Both the position numbers and the translations under genes were made by a program. From Chromera velia (taxonomy: Eukaryota; Sar; Chromeraceae), in NCBI GenBank assembly GCA_018398765.1, contig JAHBMJ010005102.1:40134-74784 (forward strand): a stretch of DNA of 34,651 nt, in the 5' to 3' direction. The number at the start of each line of letters is the position of its first letter. The first letter of the stretch is position 1. This document shows positions 1 through 9,748 of this stretch, in pieces. The notes beneath the pieces are model-generated. The model worked only from the letters and a program-made list of their open reading frames with translations, made no database searches and was not told the DNA's origin.

Positions 1-258
1 CGGGAGTGATCTTTGGGTAAGGGCAATGGATGCAAAGAATCAGCTTCTTTAATTAGTCATGAGAGAGAAAAGAAAAAGGGCGAAACGGGGAAGGCTCAAA
101 CCAGAGGGGGGGCGGGCGGGCGGGAGGGAAGCAAAGCCAGCAAAGAGGGGAAAAGACAAGAATGAGCGAGGGAACCGCAGGAGACAGACTGCAAAAAATC
201 GAGAAACAAACTTGAAAAAAAAAAAGAATAAAGTGAACAAACAAACAAACAAACTCAC
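1..258 (-). other. intron of the sugar transporter gene (incomplete)
   Basis: The intron begins at the GTGAGT donor at 258-253. GTTT units follow directly, so GT recurs every four bases. The remainder on the minus strand is pyrimidine-rich. I see no convincing acceptor or exon before the window edge. Confidence 0.5.
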
Positions 259-605
259 CCGCCCCTACAAACACCATGGAGTTCATTACTCCCTGTCGTA
301 GTTGCACCATGTCTTCTGTCCACCCGAAATGTTTGTACACAATCGGCCACGAGGTGTTCATTACCGCCAGATTGAAGCCGAAATTGAAGGACCCAAGCGC
401 CGCCACCACCACTGCCTGGACGACGAAGGACTTGCGGTACGACGGAGAAAGAGGCAGAGGAGACGCTGAGGGCCCCCCTCTATTATTTGCCTGCGCAAGA
501 AAGGGAAAGGGGGGACAGGGGATTTGAGAGAGGCCCGCCCGTTGAAAAGGGGACGCACCAGTCTTAGCTTTCCTCTCTGCGTACCTCTGTAAGGGGCTCT
601 TCCAT
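259..605 (-). CDS. MFS sugar transporter, 5' exons (partial)
   Basis: Two minus-strand exons are supported. Exon 605-585 encodes MEEPLTE and ends at donor GAG|GTACGC. Exon 490-259 starts after a pyrimidine-rich acceptor ending TTGCGCAG and ends in phase 1 at GCGG|GTGAGTTT. The join is in phase 0. Exon 2 contains AALGSFNFGFNLAVMNTSWP, which resembles the first membrane helix of GLUT-type hexose transporters, whose family role is facilitated sugar uptake across a membrane. The rest of the gene lies left of the window; 1-258 appears to be intron. The start is uncertain. The ATG at 605 is the simplest choice, but the same frame stays open upstream to a stop near 841 and holds two acidic SGSDSDS motifs, so a longer N-terminus from an unseen exon is possible. 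Confidence 0.6.
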
Positions 606-1546
606 TTTTCCAAAAGCAGGCTGGTCGAAGTGGGGGGACGACTTGTGACTGTCACTGTCGGAGCCTGATGACGGTTCAACTCCGTGTGGAAGGTCCGGAA
701 AGCGAAACAATGCCTCACTGTCACTGTCACTGCCCGATTCAGGGGGAGGGCGCAACGGCCGATGACGGCTCCGACCCAACACGACCCCTTGAATGGCGTC
801 TCCGGGCAGGTGGGCGCGGCGAGACAGTCTCTCTTTAGCTTATGCGCGATGGAGTGCAAAGATTCCGTAAATTGAGCTGAAACAAGTGCTCTGTGAATCG
901 CAAGGGAGAAATGCAACTCACAGAGTCTGTGACAGAGGGCCAAACGAGCACAAGACAGATACAAGACAGCGTCTCCAATATCGTACTGATGACTGACCTT
1001 TGCGCGCGGCGCCGCCCGCCGCGGCCCATGGTAGACTAGCTGCATGTGCGATGCTGTGCGTGCGTCAAATCTTCGCTTCAACATCTGCAGCTCTCTCTAA
1101 ATGTGCGTCAGAAATTTATTGCAAGAGTGTGTCGGACGAATGTCGGAAGACCCTTGATTATTTCCTACTGTGCAAATATATATGTGTACGAGTCTCGTTG
1201 ATCATGTGTCTGATGGTGTGTGCCTTGATCGCAGCGATTCTCCCTCATGCTCGTGTGCAGCAAGTCGCTGCAGTAAAAACAAACGCGGTCTATGCCCGCA
1301 CGGCATGTATCTCTTCCAGCTCTAGACAATGCTGCCATCAATCCTGCTCCTCGCCCTCCCGCAGAACTGTCCTCTCTGTATTCCCGGCCGTCTTTCCTTT
1401 CATGACAGCCTGAATGTCTGATGGGAATTTTGTGCTGCACGTCTAAGAGTGACGCAATTCTGGTTTCTGTTTGTATCCAGAGAGGATCCGTTGGGCGTCT
1501 CTCCGCCCCTTTTGTTCTGTTCGGTGAAGGAGGGAAGGCAAAGAGG
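606..1546. other. divergent intergenic region
   Basis: This stretch separates the minus-strand transporter from the plus-strand glycosyltransferase and probably holds both promoters. Part of 606-840 may encode a longer transporter N-terminus. A plus-strand ATG at 1421 is in frame with the glycosyltransferase and would add 42 residues. I found no clear TATA box, tRNA or repeat array. Confidence 0.4.
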
Positions 1547-2763
1547 ATGAAAGCGCAGGGCAACAACTCTCTGACGCTCTGGGCTCTGGCTTCTGTAGCG
1601 ACCTTCTCCACTCTTCTCCTCATCTCAATGGCTCTCTGGAGCACCCGAACAGAAGAGACAGGGGAGACTGCTGAGGGAGGGGGAGGGAGCTTGGCGGTCT
1701 CCGCTTCTCCAGATGTCACACCCCCCAGGAAAACGGCCCAGGCTGCCTGTGGCATGGACGTCGTAAAGCAACCTGCTGGGAGGGCGCAGATGCCCCCGTC
1801 TGAGTGGTGCTGTGTGAAAATTGATGCTATTGCCCATTCCTGTTGGTTGCAGAACGTCTGCATAGACGAAGGTAAAACCCAAGTGCGGATGAGCGCTGGT
1901 GCGCAGCTTCCACCCTTCAACGTCTCTCTCCGTGCCGAGCCTATCAAAGAAGGACACGCTCCGAAGTTGATTGAATTTCGAAACTTCGAAGCAGAGGCGG
2001 AGGAGAAAGAGAAGGAGAGGCCGCCCCATTTGGGGGGTACCTGGGGATGGGTCGAAACTTATCATCATCATAATTTTGGACATATAATGGGAGACGATGT
2101 CTTTTCGATGTTTCGTCTCCTTCGTCTCTTCGACGCAGAGCCTCTCGTCTTCCCTGACTTCCACATGCTACTCCCTCCCCACTGGAAGAACAACTCGCAG
2201 TGGCACGTTCTGACCACACCGGACAAAGTTGTCACATTCGACCAGGCACGGGAGACGGCCAGGGGCCCCGTTTTCTGTGTCGACAATCTGTTTGTCGGCA
2301 TCTCGCGGCTCGGCTTCGCGTTCGGCTCAGAGGCGTTCCATGACCTTTTGGACTTCAAGGCGATTCGCCGCTTCGTGAACCACAAGGGCTCACAGACGTC
2401 CTTGCCCACTGCAGGTGGGTGGGTGGGTGGGTACGTTTGTCTGTTTGTGCCAGGCCGGGTGTGCATGTGCATTTTCTGACTGACAGTCGTGTACATATCC
2501 TAGGTACATTGTGATGCGTCCTCACTCTTTCCTTTCTTCCGCTCTTTCTTTTTCTTTGTGTGTGTGTGTGTGCGCGCGCGCGCGCGCGTGTGTGTGTATG
2601 TGTGATCGTGTGTGTGCGCATGTGTATGTGTGTATGAGAGAGAGAGAGAGCCTCTCTGTTGGCACCAACCGACTTCAAGTCCATGCATGTTGCTTGGCAA
2701 TGTATTTCCTTTGGCCCCTGCATGCATGTGCGTATGTATTGGATTGGGCTCCTTGGTCCACTT

Positions 2764-2794
<31 letters not shown>

Positions 2795-3119
2795 CTGTCT
2801 GTATAGTCTGTCTGTCTCTCTCTCTGTCTGTCTGTCGAAAGAAAGGAAGCGATTCGGAAAAAGTGAAGTGAAGAAAAGACAATATAGTCTGTCAAGGCGG
2901 AGTAGCTGATCCTCTCCCTTTGGAGAGTGCATCGGAAGGCTTCGGAGACCTCAAAAAGGGGTGCGAGTTCAGCCTGAGGCCAATATGATGGCAACGACGT
3001 GTGACGAAATCCTCCTGGTTATTTTCGAATAGCCTGTTTTCTTCCTTCGTTTCCTCAAAGGAGGCATTTCCTTGCAGGTCCTTATACCTGTGAGCAGTCA
3101 CACACACACACACACATAC

Positions 3120-3156
<37 letters not shown>

Positions 3157-4569
3157 TACACACACACACATACATACACACACACACATACATACACACT
3201 CATACATATCGAGGCGAATGCTGAAGACAAATCTTTTGTGAAGGTCCCTATGCGAAAGGAAATGAAAAGAAACGAACTCGTTCAGATGGAAAGAATGTGG
3301 AGGTGCAAGAGGGCAACCCTGCACTGGGCAGTGAAGGGCCGCAGGGTACGTCCTAAGGCCTGGAGCTCTGGTACCCTTCCACTGAGAGCGCGCCAAACGA
3401 AAAGAATAAAACAGAAGAGAATAAAAGGAAGGCTCTGTCTGTCAGTCTGTGTGTGCTTGTTTGTGTGTCTGTTTGTCTGTCTGTTTGTCTGCCTGTCTGT
3501 CCGAAAGAAAGGAAGCGATTCGAAAAAAGTGAAGTGAAGAAAAGACAAAATAGTCTGTCTGTCTCAATGCACCGCATTCTTCAGGTGGACCTCTGCATTC
3601 ATGTCTGATAGATATGGGTGCACACATGAATGCATGCAAGTTGTCTTTGTTTTGGTACGCATTTTCTCTTTCGTACGAAATATTCTTGACAGTTTATTGA
3701 TGAAAAAGTTTGCTTGTTTTTGAGAGCCTGCAGTTCTTTGCGTACATTCGTACGTACGTTCGTGCGTTCATCATATGTGTGTATGTGAGAGGGAGAGAGA
3801 CTGTGAGTGCGTGTAGTTGTGGGCGTGTATGTGTGAAAATGTATGTGTGTGTGTAGGTGTGTTTGTGTGTGTATCTTTCTTCGATCTGTCTCTGAACCCT
3901 GATTTGCTGTCTGCAGGTGCATCGGACCACTGTTCCCCCAAGAACGCGCACTTTTGTGAAGAAATGGCGGCGTTCCGAAAGAGAGCGATGACCACTCTCG
4001 AAGTCGCCGAGAAGCCTATTCCCCACAGGCTGTCCATTTTGTTAGTTGAGAAAGGGAAGGGGAAGGTCGAACACGATCACAGAATAGGAAACCAGGCGGA
4101 ACTCGGGGCCATGCTCCGTGCGGCCTATCCAGTGGCAGAGGTGGAAGAAGTGGCCTGGAGATCCGTCAGCCTGCAGAGGCAGGTAGAGCTGGTTGCACGC
4201 ACCGACATCATGATCGTTCAAGCGGGGTCGGACGCCATGACCGCTGCGTGGCTTCATCCGGCAGCAGAGTTGATTATCATCGGAAGACCTGATTTGGCCG
4301 CTTGTGCTGCCCTCTGTGGCAACGAGCTCGGTAATTGGTGGTCGAAGAATAGAGGGGACAACGGAAGTGTACAGTGTATTACGGGAGGGGCTGGGAAGGA
4401 GTGGCGGGATGGGGACCAGGTCGAATGTCAAAGGGATGAAAATCAAATAATTATCTCCTCCATGCTCACGGTTCCTCCAGACATTCTGCTTGAACATGTA
4501 AAGAAAGCGGTTTTTAATTTGCAAGTGCGAGGAAGAACTGAATTCATAGTAGACGACAACAAAGGATGA
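1547..4569 (+). CDS. GT61/DUF563-family glycosyltransferase, type II membrane protein
   Basis: Two exons, 1547-2414 and 3917-4569, join in phase 1 (GCA G|GTGGGT ... CTGCAG|GT GCA) to give 506 aa. Residues 9-31 form one hydrophobic helix after a short N-terminus, as in Golgi type II glycosyltransferases. Residues 171-186 carry TYHHHNFGHIMGDD, the NFGH block of DUF563. The second exon has the C-terminal signature: RIGNQAEL near 345, a basic/hydrophobic SLQRQVELVARTDIM block near 374-388, then VQAGSDAMTAAWLHP, where the family normally reads HGA.LTN..F. GT61 enzymes transfer sugars such as xylose or GlcNAc to glycans or proteins; the sugar cannot be inferred here. NxS/T sites fit a luminal domain. 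The start at 1547 places the helix near the N-terminus; the ATG at 1421 is an alternative. Confidence 0.75.
2559..2796. repeat. TG/CG dinucleotide microsatellites
   Basis: A TG tract runs into alternating CG and back to TG around 2559-2600, followed by a short GA run near 2637 and a second pure GT tract at 2768-2795. All lie in the GT61 intron. Alternating purine-pyrimidine runs of this kind can form Z-DNA. Confidence 0.8.
2837..2893 (+). repeat. GTCT-flanked core repeat, copy A
   Basis: The core begins GAAAGAAAGGAAGCGATTCG, continues with AAAAAGTGAAGTGAAGAAAAG and ends at AGACAATATAGTCTGTC. A GTCT/TCTG run lies immediately upstream. It is in the GT61 intron, sense to the gene. Confidence 0.75.
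3098..3200. repeat. CA microsatellite with CATA interruptions
   Basis: About 100 bp of CA repeat is interrupted regularly by CATACATA units. It is the reverse complement type of the TG tracts 500 bp upstream in the same intron, so the pre-mRNA could fold the two together. Confidence 0.8.
3503..3560 (+). repeat. GTCT-flanked core repeat, copy B
   Basis: This matches copy A almost base for base across the core, with a long GTCT/GTTT run upstream and TAGTCTGTCTGTCT at the end. It lies in the same GT61 intron and has the same orientation. Confidence 0.75.
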
Positions 4570-5186
4570 TCGCGATAAATACTAAATTCTGTGTCAAATG
4601 AATGATACCGTTACTGATGAATATCATTTTTATCCAGGGTATCCCAAAAAGTATAAGGTTAGGTCACGATGCTTAGGTTTTGGTTAGCTAGTAGGTTAGT
4701 TTTACTTAGTTTAAGATGTAAAAATAAACAGTAATTTTATCTAAAAATTAAATTAAACTAAAATTTTATACTTTGTAGTAACTTTGCGTTTAAAAAAAAA
4801 TTAAGTAGGCTATAGGCCGTGCACTCCCTAGTACACTCTTTCAATAAAAAAATAATTAAAAAGAAAAGTTTTCAATCTTTTTTTTTTTTAAATCAAACAA
4901 ACGTTTACAGTAGAACAAGTAATACATGGGTTTTCATGTAACACCTCCTGCAACAATTGGACATTAATTGTTTGGTTTAATACGTACCATGTCAGATTAA
5001 CTTAAAGTTAAAAAAAAATCTATTTAAAAACGTGTTAATTTCTCTTCTTCTTTTAATTTTTAAAGGTAATGCAGGGCAATCAATCATACGAATCTTATAG
5101 GCTAAACCACATTTAACTCATGATTTAAGTAAGGGAGTAAATTACCAAGTTTTGGAGAAAGTCAGATGATCTTGATCGTGATATTA

Positions 5187-5228
<42 letters not shown>

Positions 5229-5373
5229 TATATATATATATATATTAAATATAAGTTATTACCTTTGTTTCCCCCTTTATTACATATATATAAAGGTGTA
5301 TGACTTACTAAGGTTCGTCTATCTGAGGCCGTGCGTAAGAATGAATTGAGTTGAGCTGAGAGAAATGTGGGCG
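4570..5373. other. AT-rich convergent intergenic island
   Basis: Base composition changes abruptly just after the GT61 stop codon and recovers near the P4-ATPase stop. The island is full of A and T runs and holds AATAAA at about 4722 and 4840 that could serve GT61 polyadenylation. It ends in a long TA repeat. I see no credible coding frame. It separates the 3' ends of two convergent genes. Confidence 0.7.
5188..5246. repeat. AT dinucleotide microsatellite
   Basis: A nearly pure AT/TA tract with one ATTATTTA interruption. It could extrude as a cruciform and sits midway between the convergent 3' ends. Confidence 0.9.
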
Positions 5374-7855
5374 TCAGTGCTGCTGGCGCTGCTGCGTTGT
5401 TTTCCGCCTGGTTCCTCTTTGTCGCTGCCTCTCGGTCTCTTCTACGAGGCGCTGCTGCTGCTGTATGACCGCCTCCCTGGCAACCTTCTGGGCTCCCGGG
5501 GAGAAGCCAAAGGCGAAACCGAGATATTCCTCTGGGTGGTCTACGGGGACGAGCACAGCGACACCTGGCTGGTCCTTTTGCTTCTTCATCAGGGCGTCGA
5601 ATCTGCCCATGGAGAGCAGCTCCTTGACTGTGTCGATCTGAGAGGGCTTGAAGGAGACCTGCACGGCATGTCATGTCATGGCATACCGGGCACTGATCAG
5701 TCGAAGGAAATCATGCAGCAAGGCGATGCATCCGTAGATACATTAGGAAGTGCTTAAACGAAAGAAGAAGCTTGAGTGGTAATTTTCATATTTTCTCTCA
5801 TTCTGCCTGCAATCCAAAGAAGAGAAGATGACAGACAGACTGGCAGACTATGCGCCCATTTCATTTTGTTGTCAGGACAGATGAACAACAGACTTCCAGA
5901 CCGAAACGCCTGCAGTGACAGACAGAAAGAAACTGACTCACCTGCCAGAACCAGACAAGGAAGTGAGGGAGGACCCCGAGCAGCACACCCACGATAACGG
6001 TCAGCCAGAAAACGGGCATAGAGGTAAGGGGAAGAAACGATCCTTCAATTTCGGGGCTGATGTTTTGGACGATCGCCCAGACGCAAAAGAAGAGGAAGAA
6101 ACCGATCCAGATCGCCCCATGGGTGAAGAGGAACCATGTGTTTACAAGAGGAACTACTGCAACGTTTGCGATCTGCACGCACACAAGCACGATGGATGCA
6201 CTCTCTCATCCACCCACTCATTCGCTCAGTGACTTTTTCCCTGCCTACCTCACCCAATGAATCAGTGGATAATAAGTCAATCAGACATTCACACGGCCTC
6301 AATATTGTTTGCTATTCCTTCGAGAAAAAATGGTCAAGCTTGCACACATATTTGCTTTCCGTATTGTTCCAGTTGAATGCCTTCTTTCCTCATGTGCAAA
6401 ACGACATCTCCATTGTGGCTTTTCTCCTTCTAGTGTCCTGTCTTCTTTTTCTCCAGGAATCCTGAGCGAATTGATTCAAAACAGAAGATTGAAAGGAAGA
6501 GAAGAGAGTGCTTATACAGGTGAAGTTGATCAAAACGTGAAAACGTCAAAGCGCCATCTAGAGAAAAAGAGGAGGACAGACAAAGGGAGGCAACACACAT
6601 GCATCAATGGCAGACAACTCTTGGGGGAGAAGCTCAACATGTGACACGCGTGGTTGCTGCATAAATCTGCAAGCAGGCCCCTCTCCTCTATCCACCACCC
6701 ATGCACCCACCGCGCAAACAGACTATATCATCTTTTCTTCACTTCACTTTTTCCGAATCGCTTCCTTTCTTTCGGACAGACAGACAGACACACAAACAAG
6801 ACAGACAGACAGACAAAAGAACGATCGAAACAAACGACGGTTGACTGACGGACGGACAGACTGACCATGACAATCGTCAGGTACGACGCGACTCCAATCA
6901 TTTTCATCGACCCCGGACAGACCCCCTCTGCGTGCGTCGAGGCCCCGTATAGCCCCCCATGGAGGCCGAAATGGGGCACGGCAAACCCGACGGCCGCAGC
7001 CCAGAGAGCATAGGCAAACCAGAGAACGAAAAATGGAACGCCGCACTGATGGGACATTGACCACTTCCCGACTGCAGGCACCCACATAGGCAGGCAGGCA
7101 GACAGGCAACCAGGCGATTAATCGTACAACAAGCAGGCGGGCAGACAGACAGGCAGGCAGGCGGGCGGGCAGGCGGGCGGGGGGGCAGGAAAGGCCGACA
7201 CGGCGAGTTTGTGCGCGACAGTGTGAATGCATACATTCGCAAGAAATTGAAAGTAAAAAGAGGGCAAAGAAGGAAGGAAGCGGAGGAGAGGAGGAAGCGC
7301 GCGAGCACGAAAGAAAGCAATTTGAAGCATGCAGGAAGCTAAGAAAGAAAGAAAAAAAGGAAGAAACAAAGAAAGAAAAGAAAGAAAAGAAAGAAAGAAA
7401 GAAAGAAAGAAAAAAGAAAAAATGACAAAGAAAAGAAAGATAGAACTAGCAACTGCCTGTAAAAGGAAAAACTTGTGGCTCTCTCGGAGTCCTTCCCTGC
7501 CTCACTCCCTCCCTCACTCACTTGGAGCGTTGAAGGGCCAGACGTCCACTGGGGGTCTGTTGTACAGGAAGGGGACGCGTGAGAGGAGAGAGTAGGGGAG
7601 CTGCCTGTCGAACACTGCCCAAATAATGATGGGCAGGGAGGTGAACAGGAGATTGTACACTTGTTTGAAGTACGGGTTGTACGGGTCGGAGCCCGAGTAG
7701 GCCTGCAGATGTACAAACAAAGACATGCATGCATGCATGCATGCAGTTAAAATGAGTGAGTGAGTTAGTGAGTGAGTGAGTGAGTGAGTACATAGGACTA
7801 TTTTTCGATACGGCTATGTGAGTTCTCACCGGCTGAGAGAGACAGAGAGAGAGAG

Positions 7856-7896
<41 letters not shown>

Positions 7897-9713
7897 CATC
7901 GAGACAAACCTGACAGACCGCACATTCATAATTCCGTCAAGGTTCAGCTAGATGAAAAGCACTACACGGAGCTTCAGTGGCCCTGCCAGCTAACTAGTAA
8001 GACAAAAAAAGGAAGGACAATTAAAGCGCGATCGAGAGAGACGCAGAGACCTCAATCCACACGAAAACTCCCAATCTCCCTTTCGCATGAATCTTCTAAG
8101 TGTATGTTTTCCACAGCCGTTCCTTCATTGACTGCATGCATGCCTTCCGGACTGCAGTGCTGACATTTATAAAAGAGGCGTAGAAGGCGGTCACGCAAAT
8201 GGCGATCGATTTGAAGATCATCACGTACGCGACCAGGCAATTCTTTCTAAGCGCCTCGTAGCCGTGGAGGAACATCAGTCTTCGGAGGTCCCTGCGTGTC
8301 AATTGTTCGTTCATTCATTCATTCATTCATTCATTCATTTCAGACAGACAGGCAGGCAGGCAGGCAGGCGGGCAGGCAGGAAAGCAGGGAGGCATGCACG
8401 CAGGGAGGCGGGATGGAAGGAGGACGGGAGGAAGAGAGAGATGCCACAAGCGAGTGAGCAAAAGAACGCAAGGAAGAAAACAAGGAAGGAGGGATGGAGG
8501 GCTGTGAGTAATGCAGAAGAGGAACGAGCGGTCAAGTCATAAAAAATAAGGTGCGAAAGGTCGAAACAGAGAGAGAGAGAAAGAAAGAAAAAAAGAACGA
8601 AAGAAAGTCAGAAAAAAGCAAGAAAAAGGGCCTTCGGAAAAGTGTAAACGGAATGAAGTGCGGGAGTAAAGAAAGGGAGTACAGTATCTAATAGGAACGA
8701 CCGATTGCTGAGACTGACTGCAGTGCCTCCCTCCCCGGGTATGTTCATATATATCGACTGATTACAAGCAAGCAAGCAAGCCAGCATGCTGACTGACTGA
8801 CTGACTGACGTACTTGAATTGACAGATACCGAAGTCCGATGCTCTCACTGCCTGAAGACCCTCCTTCCCTGCAATCCCGACGCCTAAGTGCGCCGCCAGA
8901 ATCATGCCAACGTCGTTCGCCCCATCACCTGATCGAAGTATTCATTCATTCATTCATCAAGTCAGCGAGTCATCGATCCATCGAGTGAAGCAAAGGGGAT
9001 GCACGAGTGCACGATTGAATGAATGAATGAATGAATGAATGAATGAGTGAATGAATGAGTGAATGAATGAATGAATGAATGAATGAATGGTTGACGGACA
9101 CAACAAAACAAAAAAAAAAAGGATGCCAAGGGGGACTGAGAGACACGGAAGGAAAGAAAGAAAAAGTGAACATGATCAAACGCAATTCTTCTACCAAGCT
9201 TGTCTACAAAACAAATTATCAGCGGTCAGCAAGAAAGTCAGAGCGCGCACAGTCACTGCCAGCCAGGGGGCCATTTGGCATCGATCTCACCCCCTGCTTA
9301 CCTGTACAAGGGCACGGAACAACTTTCGTTTCAGCTGGACACTTTCCTTTGCAGACATTCGAAGGAGGACAGAGAGACAGACAGACAGACAGACTATATC
9401 GTCTTTTCTTCACTTCACTTTTTCCGAAACGCTTCCTTTATTTCAGACAGACAGACAGATACAGACAGACAGACAGACAGACAGACACAGACAGACAGAC
9501 ACAGACAGACAGACACAGACAGACAGACAGACAGACAGACAGAGCGAGCGAGAAGAGGACAGACTTGACTTGACTTACCGATTGCGAGAGATACCGTCTT
9601 TTTGTTGAAGGTGCAACATTGGCGCACGACTTCTCTTTTCTGCTTCGGGGAGACTCGACAAGCGATCACCTGCGCTCACTCACGCACTCACTCAATCACT
9701 CACTCACTTACTT

Positions 9714-9748
<35 letters not shown>

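Larger units (their letters stand above)
2415..3916 (+). other. intron of the GT61 gene
   Basis: This 1,502-bp GT-AG intron opens with GTGG repeated four times and continues with GTNN units. It holds TG/CA dinucleotide tracts in both orientations and two copies of the GTCT-flanked core repeat. Open frames inside it are microsatellite translations. Confidence 0.7.

Noticed and set aside
53-1084. Single 343-residue minus-strand protein
   Set aside because: It merges a real transporter exon (490-259) with intron and upstream non-coding sequence; good splice sites at both ends give the shorter exon.
2511-3640. Several Cys/Val or Thr/His-rich ORFs around the TG and CA tracts
   Set aside because: They are microsatellite translations inside the GT61 intron and lack coding character outside the repeats.
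4655-4705. Telomere-like TTAGG repeats
   Set aside because: Only a few scattered, irregularly spaced occurrences, with no tandem array.
8135-8165. Exon 22 extended to the GCA|GTCCGG donor
   Set aside because: Ending at AAT|GTCAGC gives F-I-N-A-Y-S-G with the same spacing as the FVNGFSG block of known flippases; the longer form adds three residues.
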